Part shown: positions 52,761-64,000 of the stretch, piece by piece
How positions within the stretch are numbered: position 1 is the first letter of the stretch
How the letters are laid out: each line of letters starts with the position of its first letter
From: Daphnia carinata
Lineage: Eukaryota > Arthropoda > Branchiopoda > Diplostraca > Daphniidae
Direction of reading: 5' to 3'
DNA length: 64,000 nucleotides
Assembly: GCF_022539665.2 (NCBI RefSeq)
Contig: NC_081331.1
Coordinates: 1,460,501 to 1,524,500, forward strand
Notes under the pieces: model-generated
Told to the model about the DNA's origin: nothing
Databases searched by the model: none
What the model saw: the letters and a program-made list of their open reading frames with translations, nothing else
Made by a program: the position numbers and the translations under genes

Positions 52761-54350
52761 GATGGCGGCTGATGAAACTTCGAAATCGGAGGCTGACTGG
52801 ATCGCTCGACACAGCCGACCTTTCTGTTTAGACCTTGACACAAACGATGTTCAACAACAAATAGAAAAAAAAAAAGAAAAAAACAAATTATTTGAAAACA
52901 AACAAAAAATTCAACAAGGGCAAGGTAAATAGATTGAACATGATCGTGTTGAATAAGCAATTTCCACTAATGCATCAAAGCCTTCCTGTGGAATTGACGG
53001 CTGTAAAAATAGGGAAATCACGATTCAAGTTCTTTACCATACAAGCCGTGTGTCTGGACGAGAAACTGAAAAATTATTCTATCTCCTGTCACGGACCAAG
53101 TGCAAAAAGAAGAAAAGGTCGGGAAAATCAGACAAGGACGACTGGGAGGGAAATGGCAGGGGGGGGGGGGGGAGACAAGCAAAAGAGAAAGACGAATCGG
53201 TGGGGAAAGGATAGAAACGAACCGAACAAACGCGGAATGCCAATGCGAAAAGGTAGGGTGCAGCATGTGATTTCAAATCCACACAGCTAAAGAGGAGGAA
53301 AGGAATGAATCTTAAAAGATGCAAATTGGGGGCAACCCGTAGAGGGTGTATTCTTTCAGATCGAAAATTGTCCCCCCTCCCCCCAAACTATTTCCGTCCC
53401 GCCACCAACCTTAACTTTTTTTTTTTTATGACTTATTTCTATAGTCAAAAAAAAAGAAAAAAAGAAAGAAGATACAAAAATATACACACAAGGACAGGAA
53501 GGATAGAACACACAAAAAAAGGTCCCTTTATGGGCGTTTTTCTTTTGTTCTACGCACTCGTCGGTGAATTCCAAGTTATTTTTTGCAAATGCAAATTGAC
53601 TAAACATACCTTATAAAGGTTGAGGTTGTGTTTTTGGCGGCCAATCAAATGCTATCTCGTTTCTGTAAACCGCCGACCACCTACACGACGACCGTGAGCG
53701 ATCGTGAGATCGTTTAACTATAGAAGAAAAAATGCGGTGTCTGGCACGGGGATTCACCAACCAGTTGAGGCACTCACGAAACTGTCACTGCACTTAATGT
53801 ACACGCGGGAACGGACCACGGCGGACAGGAAAAGGCCAAAAAAAAAAAAATAATAATAAATAATAAAGAGAGGCACACCAACAACGACGTATTAGGAAAT
53901 CGGCTGGACGACACTAAACGATGTTGCAGGCCCTTCTATTCTATCTTCTTTAACTGGTTGCGACCGGTCCTTCGTCGTAAAAAAACTCTGTTGTACTGGA
54001 ATGTCGCGAAGGCGTGTTGAGTCTGTGAGTGCGTCTGGTCCACCACTGAGAGCTGCGTTTGCACCGCGAGTCTTTTCTGCAGAGAGAAATAAGCTTAGCT
54101 TTGGAAAGACGATTAATACCATCTGTGACGTCGAAGAAAGAAAGAGAAAGAATGAAAGAGAGAAAAGGAGACGCAGTTCACAGATAGGAGAGATGGGGAG
54201 GGATAGTAGTGGATACTGGGTACCTGGGCAGGTTATTTAGAAGCTTCGTTTTCTTTCATTTTTTTTTTATCCTTAGAGGAAGGCTGAAAAAAGGGAGAAA
54301 GAAGGAGAAACTATAAAGAATGATAGAACGAAAGAAAAAAACTACAAAAT

Positions 54351-54372
54351 TGGTAGGTAGGTAGGTAGGTAA
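54351..54372. repeat. (GGTA)n tetranucleotide repeat
   Basis: About five tandem GGTA units. Confidence 0.85.
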
Positions 54373-56047
54373 GTATAGGGGGGAGGTGCGATTCCAACCA
54401 GACCAAAACCCCAAAGTTTCCTCTGTTTCTTCTTCTTTCTTTCTTCGCTTTTTCAAACGGTTCCACAATTTTCGGTAGATACCTTTTTTTTTCTTTGAAA
54501 TGGCAGTCTGTTTTCACTCGGATTCCTACGCCTTGTCTCGATTTTTCAATGTAGGAGAAAAGAGGGAAAGTTTCATCCTACGCCGCCGAGAGATCCATGG
54601 ATTCAAGTGTAGTAGACGAATGGTGAATGAATGAATGCGGTAGCAGCGGGCGTGACTGTGGTAAGCTGTGCGCTCTAGTCGGTCAGCGGCGCTCGGTCGT
54701 CTGAACGCACGGCGCACGGGCTCTTGTCCCAGTTCCCTCTCTTTCCAATAGGGAGGAGTGGGCCGAAAGGTAGGAGGAAGAAAGCAGGGAGGGGCAGGCC
54801 TGTGTGGGTGGGTGGGTAGTTTCTTTTCAATTTTTTATTTTGTGTGTGTTTTTTTTTTTTTTAGGTTTTAGTTGTCTCGGTCAAAAGATGGAGAAGGTCT
54901 ATTGGACGAAAGAGAATCGATCACGGTTCCTCGGCCTGAATGTTTTCGCTGACACTTTGGCCACATTAGGAACGGACGGCTTGTTTCATTTGTTTTCCAG
55001 TATCACCCGTGGTTTTGTTTTTGTTTTTCTTTCTGTTTTTCTTTTTTTTTCACACCTCCCGTTTAGCGTGCTGCCAATCGGCAATCGGTCCAACATGCAA
55101 ATGAATGCAGACAATCAAGAAAAACCTGTTCTCTTGTGAAACACTCAATTTGCGTCCGCTCTTTTTACGTAATTGTCTGTTAAGACAAGGGATGATAAGA
55201 ATCTTGATTGATGAACGAATTCACTTTGATTCTCGGTGGCATAACCTCAAACTTTTTTTTTTTCGCGCTCTTAATTTCGTTTTGTCCAATCGAGTTTTTC
55301 GTACAGCACAACAATCGACAATGAACCGTGACCGTCGACGGCCCGGGCTGGCTCTTAACTGCCTTAGTCTAGTGTTCAGACGACTCACGCCAACCCGTTG
55401 CTACGAAAAAAAGAAAGAAAAAGAATCGACTTAAAATTATATAAGAGAAGAACGAAAAAGAAAAAAAAAAAAGCTGGAAGAAGTAAGAAAGAGAAATAAG
55501 AAAACACAGTGAAGAAGAATTCAAAAAAAAAAAAAAAAAAAGGAGGACGTTGGATGGCCAATTTTAGCCAGAGGTAAAGAAGGGAGAACAAAAAAAAAAA
55601 GAAGAATTAAGAACTATAGTAAAGATAGCGAGTAGACAAGAAAACAAATGAAAGAAAGAAAGTTGGCACAGTCGTATCGTTCAAAGAACCCCAAACTATA
55701 AGCGCGCGCGCTTAATGCGCTCTTCGGATACCATGAAAGGAGGCCTGGTGCGGTCCCATCACCCCACACGCCCAATGTACCGTACGTTTCGCTGCAGGTC
55801 GTCGTGGCGCCTTGTGTGAGCGCTACACGTAGAACGAAATAAAAAAAGAGAGAAAAGCAAATACCTGTGACCGAAACAGACGGGAAGAGAGAGAGAGAAA
55901 GAAAAAAAAAGGGGGGCATATGAATTCTTTCCCTTCTTCCTATTTTTTTTTTTTTTTTCTTCTTCTTTTCCTTTTCGGCTTTTCTCTTCTTTTTCTTCAT
56001 CAAAACATATTTTCTCTTCAGGTTGAATATCGGTTCGGTCTTCTCGT

Positions 56048-56077
56048 TTCTCTTTTTTTTTTTTTTTTTTTTTTTTA
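56048..56077. repeat. Long T homopolymer
   Basis: A poly(T) run of close to 30 bases in a wider T-rich tract (55940-56100); its length should be treated as approximate in any assembly. Confidence 0.85.
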
Positions 56078-58070
56078 CCTCCGCCTCTGGAGTAGGCAGA
56101 TCGCCCTGAGGCTTCTCACCTTTCTCTCTTCTTGCTTCGTTCGACTTCCTTCTTTATTTTTCGACAGGTGTTTTTTTTTTATATTACCATTTTCTTATTC
56201 GCATTTGGCCGACCGACAAACGTAGACACAGACCACAAAGAAAAACGTATGCTAAGAGAAAAGAAGCAAAAAGGATCTCATCCGAAAAAAGAATTGACAA
56301 TTCCACGATGACAGTCGGAATAAATCAGGCAGTGAAAATTATCGCCTGCCGATAGCTTTCTTGGCACCGCATCGCAAACTGGATGCCATCAACCAACATT
56401 TCTCCTTCTACTTTCTTTCTCTCCATGTTGCCCTCATTTGACGAACCACACATCGATAGCAAAGAACGAATTAGCGTTCATGTTTTGCTTCTTTTTTTTT
56501 CTAACAACGTTGTGGACAGCGATAAATGACGTCCTACATGATCAAGCACCAGGTGGAGTGAATGCATTTGACATAGGCAAATATTAAAAATGTCATTATA
56601 CTGTTAGCTGGAGAAACATCTCGATTACAGACGTGAGTTGCATTTCTTTTCAAACAAACCGACAAGTACTTAGGCCGACTATTTATACAAAGCAAAACGA
56701 GTTTGAAGAGACTGAATTCTATGCAACAGCTTAAATGATGCAGGATCTTGATCCATCTCTTCTTTTATCATCTCAATGCTTCTTTTAGGCATTGAGTGAG
56801 GCCAAGCAATAGCTGCTGAAATCGGCAAGTGGCAGAGAGAAAGGACGAGCCAATATAAATACACTGTCTTGTTACACAACGTCTCGAAACTGCATCGTGC
56901 AGGAAGGCAATAAAAGAAAAAAGAGAGCTCGGACCTGTAGAGTTATATAGGTCCAATAAAACGACTAATAAATAAGTGAATTAATTCAATGACACCAGCT
57001 ACTTAGGAACAACCACGCATGAGGAGAAAATATATATATAGTTATATCGTGCATCTATTCTAAACGCGCAACAGCCGGGCGGGAAACAACTGCTCACGAT
57101 ACAGTGTGTAGGAGTAACAGTTAGTTTCTGACTCGTTCATTCAAATTTAGTTTCCAAGCTTTTTCTGTTTCTTTCTTCATGATTGCTCAAGACGTCCACT
57201 CTTTCTTATTCCTTTTGATAAGTGAACGATGTTGGCCTTTTAGTTCATCAGCATTCAGCTGAACAACTACGAACACACGGTGGGTGGTGGCTTCAAGCCA
57301 GTGGGTTTCCACACTGGACAAACTTTGGGACACGCAAACGATTAGAATGAATGAGGTGCGTCTTACTTATCCGACAATGCCAAGTGAGATGAAGGGGAAT
57401 CCCCTGCGGAAATTTCATACATAATTCAACAGCACTTGCCTGGAACTTTTAGCAATATCGCGAAGCATTACCTAATCGCAGATGGTGGGGTGAAATCAGG
57501 AACACATCAATAATGGATTTCAAGCGAATTTTAATATTGAAAAAAAAAAAAGAAAAGAAATGGATACTAGATTGTTAAATGTAATTTTATTTTAAAGAGC
57601 ATTCTCTTCGCTATTGTTTAATGGTGAAAACACTGGCCCATTTCCTGCTCGATTGGATCCGATGATTGGCCATTTAACAACTTGCTAATGAATAAGGAAA
57701 GGACTGATCGAGCGTTATCAGGTACGCGCCACTTCCACATTACTATTAACTATTAGTTCATCCTTGGGTGGTTATTACGGCTCCGTAATCCGATTACGTC
57801 CATGGAGAAAAGAACCATCGTACCACGAACTGGGAGGTCTTGCAAGGCGATTGCTGTTTAGTATGAATAAGGCGACTGTAAAGTGCACCTGTTAATTACA
57901 GGATTAAACGTGGATCTCATCATCGTTTGCGAGGGTTACACAAAGCTTCCCATGGGACATGCGCCAACGAACTGCTTTGACCCGGAGTTGGAAGGTCTTC
58001 TCGTTCAAAACGTTTTTTCCATTGGCCTTGCTTAATTGATGAGGGATAGGTAGGTCTAGGATGCTTTTTG

Positions 58071-58140
58071 TATTTAAGACACAGCACCTGATCATGTGAT
58101 GAATCATTCCAACTGACGATCTCTCACAGGCTCTATCAAC
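58071..58140 (+). promoter_or_regulatory. TATA-type promoter of the Thr/Gln-rich secreted protein gene
   Basis: TATTTAAG at 58071-58078 is followed by an initiator-like TCATTC at 58104-58109, about 33 bases downstream. The first ATG is at 58141, so the leader would be about 35 bases. Confidence 0.4.
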
Positions 58141-59566
58141 ATGTCACCACTCGGCAGTTCCCGTCTGGTAAGTTTTATTACTATTATTATTTTAACTTTT
58201 TAATTGTGGTCCGTCGTCCGACGTATGTTGATGATTTGTGTATTCCTTACCACGTTATGTACGCGCTTCTCGTCCCTATGGAAAGTGTGGTGACGTGAAT
58301 GCCCTGTTTACGTTCTTTCTTTCGTGCCAGATGGTCAAATGTTGGCTAACATTAGCCGTGTGCGTCGCTGCATTCTGGTGCCATCCGGTGCCTGACAGTA
58401 GCAACACAGGTGCCTCGCATCCGTCCTTGAAAGTGGAACAACTGGGACAATCGAACGAGTTTGCCGACAGCGACTATCCCGATATGATGACCGATTTCCT
58501 CCGCTTGAGCACAGCAATGCCGACCGTGGCGGCATCTACCAAGAGTTTCTTAGTCAACACACCATCGACTTCGACTCTACCGCCATCGACGACAACCAAG
58601 ACTACTACGAGGCCTTCCACCGCCAACCATGAACCCGCAACTGCTGGTGTGGCTACAGCCAAGTACATCCCGACCGTGACAACGACAACTACTGGCAAAC
58701 CTACCACAGCTATTAACACGACTCCCGCAATAATCGTAGAGACAACAACGATCCTTCCTCGAGTCCAAAAAGAGCAAACGTCGGTTACTCCGCTGGTTTC
58801 TGCTGAAAAATTGCAAGCCGTAAAGAAACCGGCCGGGTTAAACGAGATTGAACCATTGCAAAAGACGGACACGCAAACAAAGCCTACGGCTGTTGTCGCT
58901 CAAACGACGGCCAATCCCAGCTCGTCTGCGGTGCAACAAAAACAGATTCCTAGCCCGGCCGCTACTCAAGCGCAACAGACCGCCACCACTCAATCCGCCA
59001 TCACTACAGCCCCTTTTAATGAGCAGTGGCAGCCGAGCTTTACAGGATTAGGCCAGCAGCAAGCACCATCAGCTATCCCACCGGCCGCGGTATTTAATCA
59101 GCCACAACAGCAGCAGATGGCGGTTGGCGGTGCCACTGCAATCCAGCAACCAACTAATCAGGTGCAAACAGCCGCTAGCTATGGGCCACGCCAGCAAATC
59201 CAGGTACCGAATTTCACCCCAATGGCAGTGGCCAATATGCAACAACATCAACCCGTGATGCAAAATCCAATCATGGTCCAGCAAATGATGCGCAATCCTG
59301 CCTTCCAACAGCAACAGTTCCAGATGATGTATCAAAATCGGGTTCCGGTTACAACTCAGACTTCGACAAATGCCAAACAAAAAATTAAACCGGCGTCCAC
59401 CATCTTAACTCCTCTTGCTAATCCGTTGATTGGCAACAATAGGCGGCCCGTGTATTTCGTTGGAGGTAATGGCGCTCCCGCTAATTTGCTCCCGCTTTCT
59501 GCTTGGCCACAGTTGGTGTCCAACGGCGTTCAAACATCTCCGTCAGTAGCGACCGCATCGGTCTAG
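58141..59566 (+). CDS. Secreted Thr-rich / Gln-rich low-complexity protein
   Basis: Two exons, 58141..58167 and 58331..59566, joined in phase 0, give 420 residues. The second exon starts with its own ATG directly after a strong acceptor, followed by a clear signal peptide (MVKCWLTLAVCVAAF). Translation may therefore start at either ATG; the upstream one adds MSPLGSSRL. The mature protein has a Thr/Ser/Pro-rich half (about residues 85-260), typical of mucin-type O-glycosylated segments, then a Gln/Met/Pro-rich half with many QQ pairs, then a short non-repetitive C-terminus containing RRPVYFVGGN. No enzyme domain or cysteine array is visible. The signal peptide and composition suggest an extracellular or cuticle/matrix protein; that is inference. 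A longer open frame reaching back to 58238 would run through the intron and is rejected. Confidence 0.7.
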
Positions 59567-59846
59567 TTCCAATACCGTCCTGCGTCGTGTAAAAAAAAAA
59601 AAAACTAAAAACGAACAAACTTTTTAAATCTCCAAATCTCATCTGTTTCATCTCCTCTATTTTTTATTTTCCCGTCGTGATTATGACAAAATACACCAAA
59701 TAATGGCTGGCCTTTATTTATAAAAAAAAACAAAAACTTTTTTTTTTTATTCAATTGTATAAAAATTGTTTAGACCTTGGAACAATTGTGCGATTTCTAC
59801 GTTTTTTTTGCTCAATTTGCCTCGCGGTTATCACAAGCGGCAATTG

Positions 59847-59852
59847 AATAAA
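59847..59852 (+). terminator. Poly(A) signal of the Thr/Gln-rich gene
   Basis: AATAAA about 280 bases after the stop codon, followed by A-rich sequence. Confidence 0.55.
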
Positions 59853-62800
59853 AGCAAAAACAAAAAATTGTAGTAAAAAAAAACAAAAAAGAGAAATATG
59901 ATTGCATGCTGATCAATCAAACTGAATAGCTGAATAGGAATGCTGGCAAACACGAATCAAATGAATTGTTCTGCAGCAAAACTGTGAAGGTCGATCCAAT
60001 CCTTACGCAACCAGTCTCAAAGAAAGGCCCAGTAAACCGGTCAAGCGCTGTGGTTGCACGAAATAACGTGCCGCCTGTCTGATTCATAACGATATGCTAA
60101 ACGATAGTACCTATCACAAGCAAACCGGGCACCTGCTGACGTACCACTAGTCGCATTTTGACTGGGTGGGGCTGTCTTTTTTTTTTTTTTTTTTTTTTTT
60201 TTTTGTTTGTGTGCCTTTTTCCCCTTTAAACTGTAGCGTAATTGTGTGACCTGTTTTCCCACGAAGCCCGTCATTCTAGTTGTTTTTCGAATAATCATCT
60301 CTTTCTCTCTTGTGTTTCTCTTGTACAAAACATTGAACTAGTAACTCTTCTTTCACCAATTATTCTACTTATTGCCGGTTTTTTTTTTGGGGTGTGTGTG
60401 GCTCTTCTTTCCGTTTCTCTTTGCTGGTCTAGACACACGCTCTTCTTCTGTACGTGTCTTCTGCCGAAACTAGTGTTCTGTTATAATGAGTAAATACGTG
60501 CGTGAGCAAGTCACGTAATAGAACTCGATTTCGGAGAGATTCCGTCTTCTCCTCCTACTTCTCCGCTATGTTTTCCTTTTCTTTTCTTTTTTTTTGTTTC
60601 ACTTCGTTTTCTTCTTCTTGTTCTTCTTTTTTCTTTCTTACTTCTCTGTCCTTTTCCCCCGAGTTTCCCCCCTTCTTCGTCGAAGGTGGCCATGCCGGAG
60701 TTGCCTTTCACTTTGGCACCGTTCGGTTATTGGTTGGTTGGGATCTCTGCGGCGTTCGGATTCCCTCCCCTTCTCCATCCATCCACACCACCTTTTCTTC
60801 TTCTTCTTCTTCTTTGTCCTCTTCTTTAATACACCAAAGAAAGAGAGAAGGAAAAAAAAATAACAAACCTAGTAGCTTCAAACAGCACCGTCCGCCGGCC
60901 GTACTAGGGCCGCTCTCCATTCACCTCTCGCTACTTTAGAAGGAAAAGAAAACCTTAAAAAAAAACAAAAAACAAACAGGGACTCCCTTCTATTTTGTTT
61001 TGTTGTTGCTACTCGCCGGTGGTGTGGCGGTGACTGTCTTGTCCTATTGCATTATCTGACCTGCTGGCTGCTTGTTCTTGTCTGTCTGACAACAGTTGGG
61101 ATAGCTGCAAGTCAGAGAGAAAGGGAATCAAGTAATTCTAGGATTTTTTGGGTTTTTTTTTTTTTTTTTCTATTCTGAATTTTTACTCACCTGATGCCCC
61201 AGTCACCAGTTGGCCACTTGATCCCGCGTTACTGACTGGACAGGCTCACAAGTCATCGGTCAGCCGTAGCGGCCGGCAGTCCAAAACAATACTACCCTCT
61301 ACATTGTTTTATTTCTCCACCGGTTGGTTTTTGTTTTTGAAATGTTTTCTTTTAATGGCGACATCGAACTCATTTGTTTTCGTTGGTTGTTTTTTTTTTT
61401 TTTTCAATCAGATTGATTACTACACTCAGTTGGATTTGCTTCCGTCTTGTTGACTACATATACGATCGCTGTTGCAAGGTAAGTCTCTTTTTATTTTGTT
61501 CATTTGCAAGATAGTTTAGTTATGTTCCGATTTTGGAAGTGATTGCCATTGTTTGAATGAACAAATTCGTACGCACTTTCAACTATTACGTTCGAAATAT
61601 TTGCAAGGATTTATTTGGCTAGCTACGGTAATGTGCGTCATTGTTTGGTTGTGTGGCCTTGTGACGCCTTCGCGAAAGTCAAATGCTGTCCATCAATGTC
61701 CAGATAACGTAGCGACTCTACAACCTTTCTATTCTCGTGACGCACGCTTTCGGGATAATGTTCCACTCTTTAAACGGGAAAACACTCGAGGTCATCTTCA
61801 CTCCACCCGACCCCGCCCAATCCACCAGTCCACAGAGAATTGTGGTAAACTGCCGGAATTTCGTGCATTCAGACGCGCCTTATTAGACAAAAAAACCGTC
61901 CTTGTAAACTGCGTTACCTCCAACTCTTTCTTCCTCCTTTTAGTATATTCAACCCAATCAGATCTTTTGAAAAAAAAAAAATCAAGGTATTTCCTGCTTT
62001 TTTTTTTTCTCATTGAAAATTGGAAATCTAAATATCAAAAGATGAAACAGCATTTTCTTTTTTGTTTGTCCGGGGAAGACTCTCGAAGAAAGAGAGAGAG
62101 TGCGTGTATATATCTATTTTGCGTACCTACCGACAGTAGTATGGTTAGGGGAAGAGTAACACGGTTAGAACAGAAGTTGTATACCGACAGGATGATTGGA
62201 TAGGATTTCTCTTCCATTTCACCGTTTGTTGTACCCACTCGTGAAGTTCTTATAACCATCACGGACGGTGCTGCACGCACGCGTGTACAGTCTGAGGCCG
62301 ACCGGCGATGAATATCTTGGGTGTAACGCTTTCTTCAACTAAAAATACGTAAAATCTTGCAGACACACACACACACACACACGAGGAATGAATGAATGAA
62401 TAAGATGATCGACCGTTTTAAAGATGAGGGTAGTCTGTCGGCGGGCCAGATGGGTATAGTCGATCATCAGACAGCAGAACCTAGTTTTTCGTCGACTTCT
62501 TTTGTATTTAGCCGAACCGACTTTGTGATGACCATCTTTCTAGAAAGAGAGAGACGTGGGAAAAGTATACAGCAATCATAAAAAGTGTGTCGATGCATTT
62601 CATTCCTGCTAGCTGTAGGCCAACGCAGCAGGGCGCGCACACAACCAAGTTCCAGCAGCCGTTGAGGGCTCTCCAACAGCTGAAAGGAAAATCGTTCAAC
62701 ATCTCATTTTTTCAATTTCTTCATACAAAAGGGCACGATGAGAAGCTGGGAATAAAAAAAAAAGGATACAAAAATCAATTTGTCTAACGGGGTACAAACG

Positions 62801-64000
62801 AATTAAAACAGTAATTTATGTATCTTTTTTTTTTTTGTAAGGAAAACAAAGAAATTCGAAGAAATCGATCGATCAAAGGCAAAGGTAAAAAAAAAAAAAA
62901 AAAGAAATTGTGAAAGAGAGAGAGAGAAACAACAGAGTATAGAGGACGAAAAAGGAAAATCAAAATGGGTAACCTTGTCGTTCGTTTCGCCCATAGCGAA
63001 GGTGTAGCCTTTTGTATTCCCCCCTTCTCAAGTGGGGCTCCAGTTTTTTTTTTCGAGGCCGGAATCTGTGAGAAGACGAACATAATGGTAGGAAAGATAA
63101 AAGAGATAGAAACGCAAACACACTCGCAGTCAGACCCGAAAAGAGCGACGAGAGAGAACCCGTTTCACTTTCTCTCGGACAATTTATGAGTGGAGGGCGA
63201 ACGACTAGTCTAGTAAGTCCATCCGCGCCAACGAGTCCGCTTCTCTCGTCATTCCGTTGTGCCTTTTTCCATTTCTTTTTTTTTTTCTTAAGGATTGTTT
63301 ACCTAGTTCTGTTGTGGCTCTCTAGTACCTTTGATTCATCCGTAAAAATTTGTCCGTTTAAAACCGTCAACGGGTTGCGTGTGTCCAACGTGTTTTCGTT
63401 CTCAAACCTCAAATAGTCCCGCTGACCCATCCGGGTTGGGGGTTTTTCTTTGGGCAATTTGCCAAAAGATAGACGACCATCCCAATTACGAAGGGCTGTC
63501 GATCGTACGCGTCGCCATCGTCGTGAAAAGTGGGTCATACCCAAACTCGTGAGACACAATCAAATCAATAGAAAGGTGCGAGGGTTGGCACTGGAGTTGT
63601 TTTAACTTTCAATCCATCTCTTTCTCTCTCTCTCTCTCTTTTTTCTTCGCCCTTCCGCAATCCCTCTACCAATACAGTAGTTGATTTAAGGCATTGCTGA
63701 GGTTTCTCATCGGCTTATTTGGTCCTAGCATTGTCCGTTGTCTGGTTCCAGTGGCTTGCCGTTTTTTTTTCTCGAGTTGCAGTGCATTCGTTTGAGTGAG
63801 GCGTACCTTACCGGGCAACCACTTTCCCCATTGTGTGTTTTTTGCTATTTATGATACCCAAGTGTTATATGTTTCTCTTTATTTCTTTTTTTTCTCCTCT
63901 CCTAACTGTGTGCGTGTGTGTCTACCATCTCTCTAACCAACAGGTCCTTGTTGGTGGTGCCCCGTATTTGTTGGATTGCTGCAGCCGTGCAGACGTGATC
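59853..64000. other. T-rich, microsatellite-rich right end of the window
   Basis: About 4 kb with long T runs (60178-60204, 61155-61170, 61390-61404), A runs (62888-62904), a (CA)n run at 62362-62382 followed by (GAAT)n, and a CT run near 63625-63640. Open frames of up to about 215 codons cross these runs and have no plausible protein features. The pattern suits a promoter or 5' UTR region of a gene beyond the edge, but nothing proves that. Confidence 0.5.
62362..62401. repeat. (CA)n and (GAAT)n microsatellites
   Basis: About ten CA units followed by four GAAT units. Confidence 0.85.

Larger units (their letters stand above)
52761..58070. other. Simple-sequence-rich spacer upstream of FAR-E
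   Basis: About 5.3 kb dominated by homopolymer and short tandem runs: A runs (52866-52885, 53829-53841, 55519-55541), a G run (53160-53172), (GGTA)n at about 54351-54372, and T runs (54850-54864, 55945-55959, 56048-56077). It should hold the FAR-E promoter. I support no gene here. Confidence 0.55.

Noticed and set aside
55385-56225. Phe-rich and Lys-rich open frames around the long T runs
   Set aside because: They are direct translations of poly(T) or poly(A) and have no independent support.
58238-58330. N-terminal extension of the Thr/Gln-rich protein back to 58238
   Set aside because: The extension starts at a non-ATG codon and crosses a strong donor/acceptor pair; splicing of 58167 to 58331 gives a cleaner start.
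61553-62203. Open frame of 216 codons on the plus strand
   Set aside because: It runs through several A and T homopolymers, has no family resemblance and no splice or promoter support, and its composition changes abruptly along its length.

Overview
The window looks like nuclear DNA of an arthropod, most likely a branchiopod crustacean such as Daphnia. Genes are split by many very short GT-AG introns (about 55-90 bp), spacers are AT-rich and full of homopolymer runs, and proteins resemble arthropod and animal families. The species call is inference. Exon chains were assembled by hand from splice signals and reading-frame continuity; boundaries should be right to within a base or two.

Layout. 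0.2-3.4 kb: two tandem plus-strand genes for a small, unrecognised signal-peptide protein family. 4.2-6.3 kb and 10.0-12.0 kb: two minus-strand fatty acyl-CoA reductases (FAR-A, FAR-B). 14.4-18.3 kb: minus-strand IRE1, the ER-stress kinase/RNase. 21.3-23.5 kb: plus-strand FAR-C. 23.6-24.9 kb: a repeat island with two divergent tRNA-like (SINE) heads. 25.0-32.9 kb: plus-strand GTF3C1, the large TFIIIC subunit, in 27 exons. 34.1-35.5 kb: an unclassified repeat with an inverted-repeat core. 37.4-41.2 kb: minus-strand FAR-D. 43.0-46.0 kb: minus-strand NEK6/7 kinase. 49.2-52.8 kb: minus-strand FAR-E. 52.8-58.1 kb: simple-sequence-rich spacer. 58.1-59.6 kb: plus-strand secreted Thr/Gln-rich protein. 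59.6-64 kb: T-rich, repeat-rich DNA with no gene I can support.

Functionally, the five full-length FARs are a locally expanded family that reduces fatty acyl-CoA to fatty alcohol, the precursor of wax esters and ether lipids. IRE1, GTF3C1 and NEK6/7 are conserved single genes caught between the copies. All five FARs keep the NAD(P)H-binding glycine motif, the YxxxK catalytic pair and a C-terminal hydrophobic anchor, and all assemble without a frameshift.

The most interesting observations are: an apparently recent intron gain in FAR-A (a GC-AG intron flanked by 8-bp direct repeats); intron loss and gain in FAR-C; the uncharacterised tandem small-protein family; a one-base phase conflict at a NEK splice junction; the AAGCCCGAC inverted-repeat element; and Pol III-type promoter heads just upstream of the TFIIIC gene. 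I found no CRISPR array, bacterial operon, viral gene or rRNA gene.
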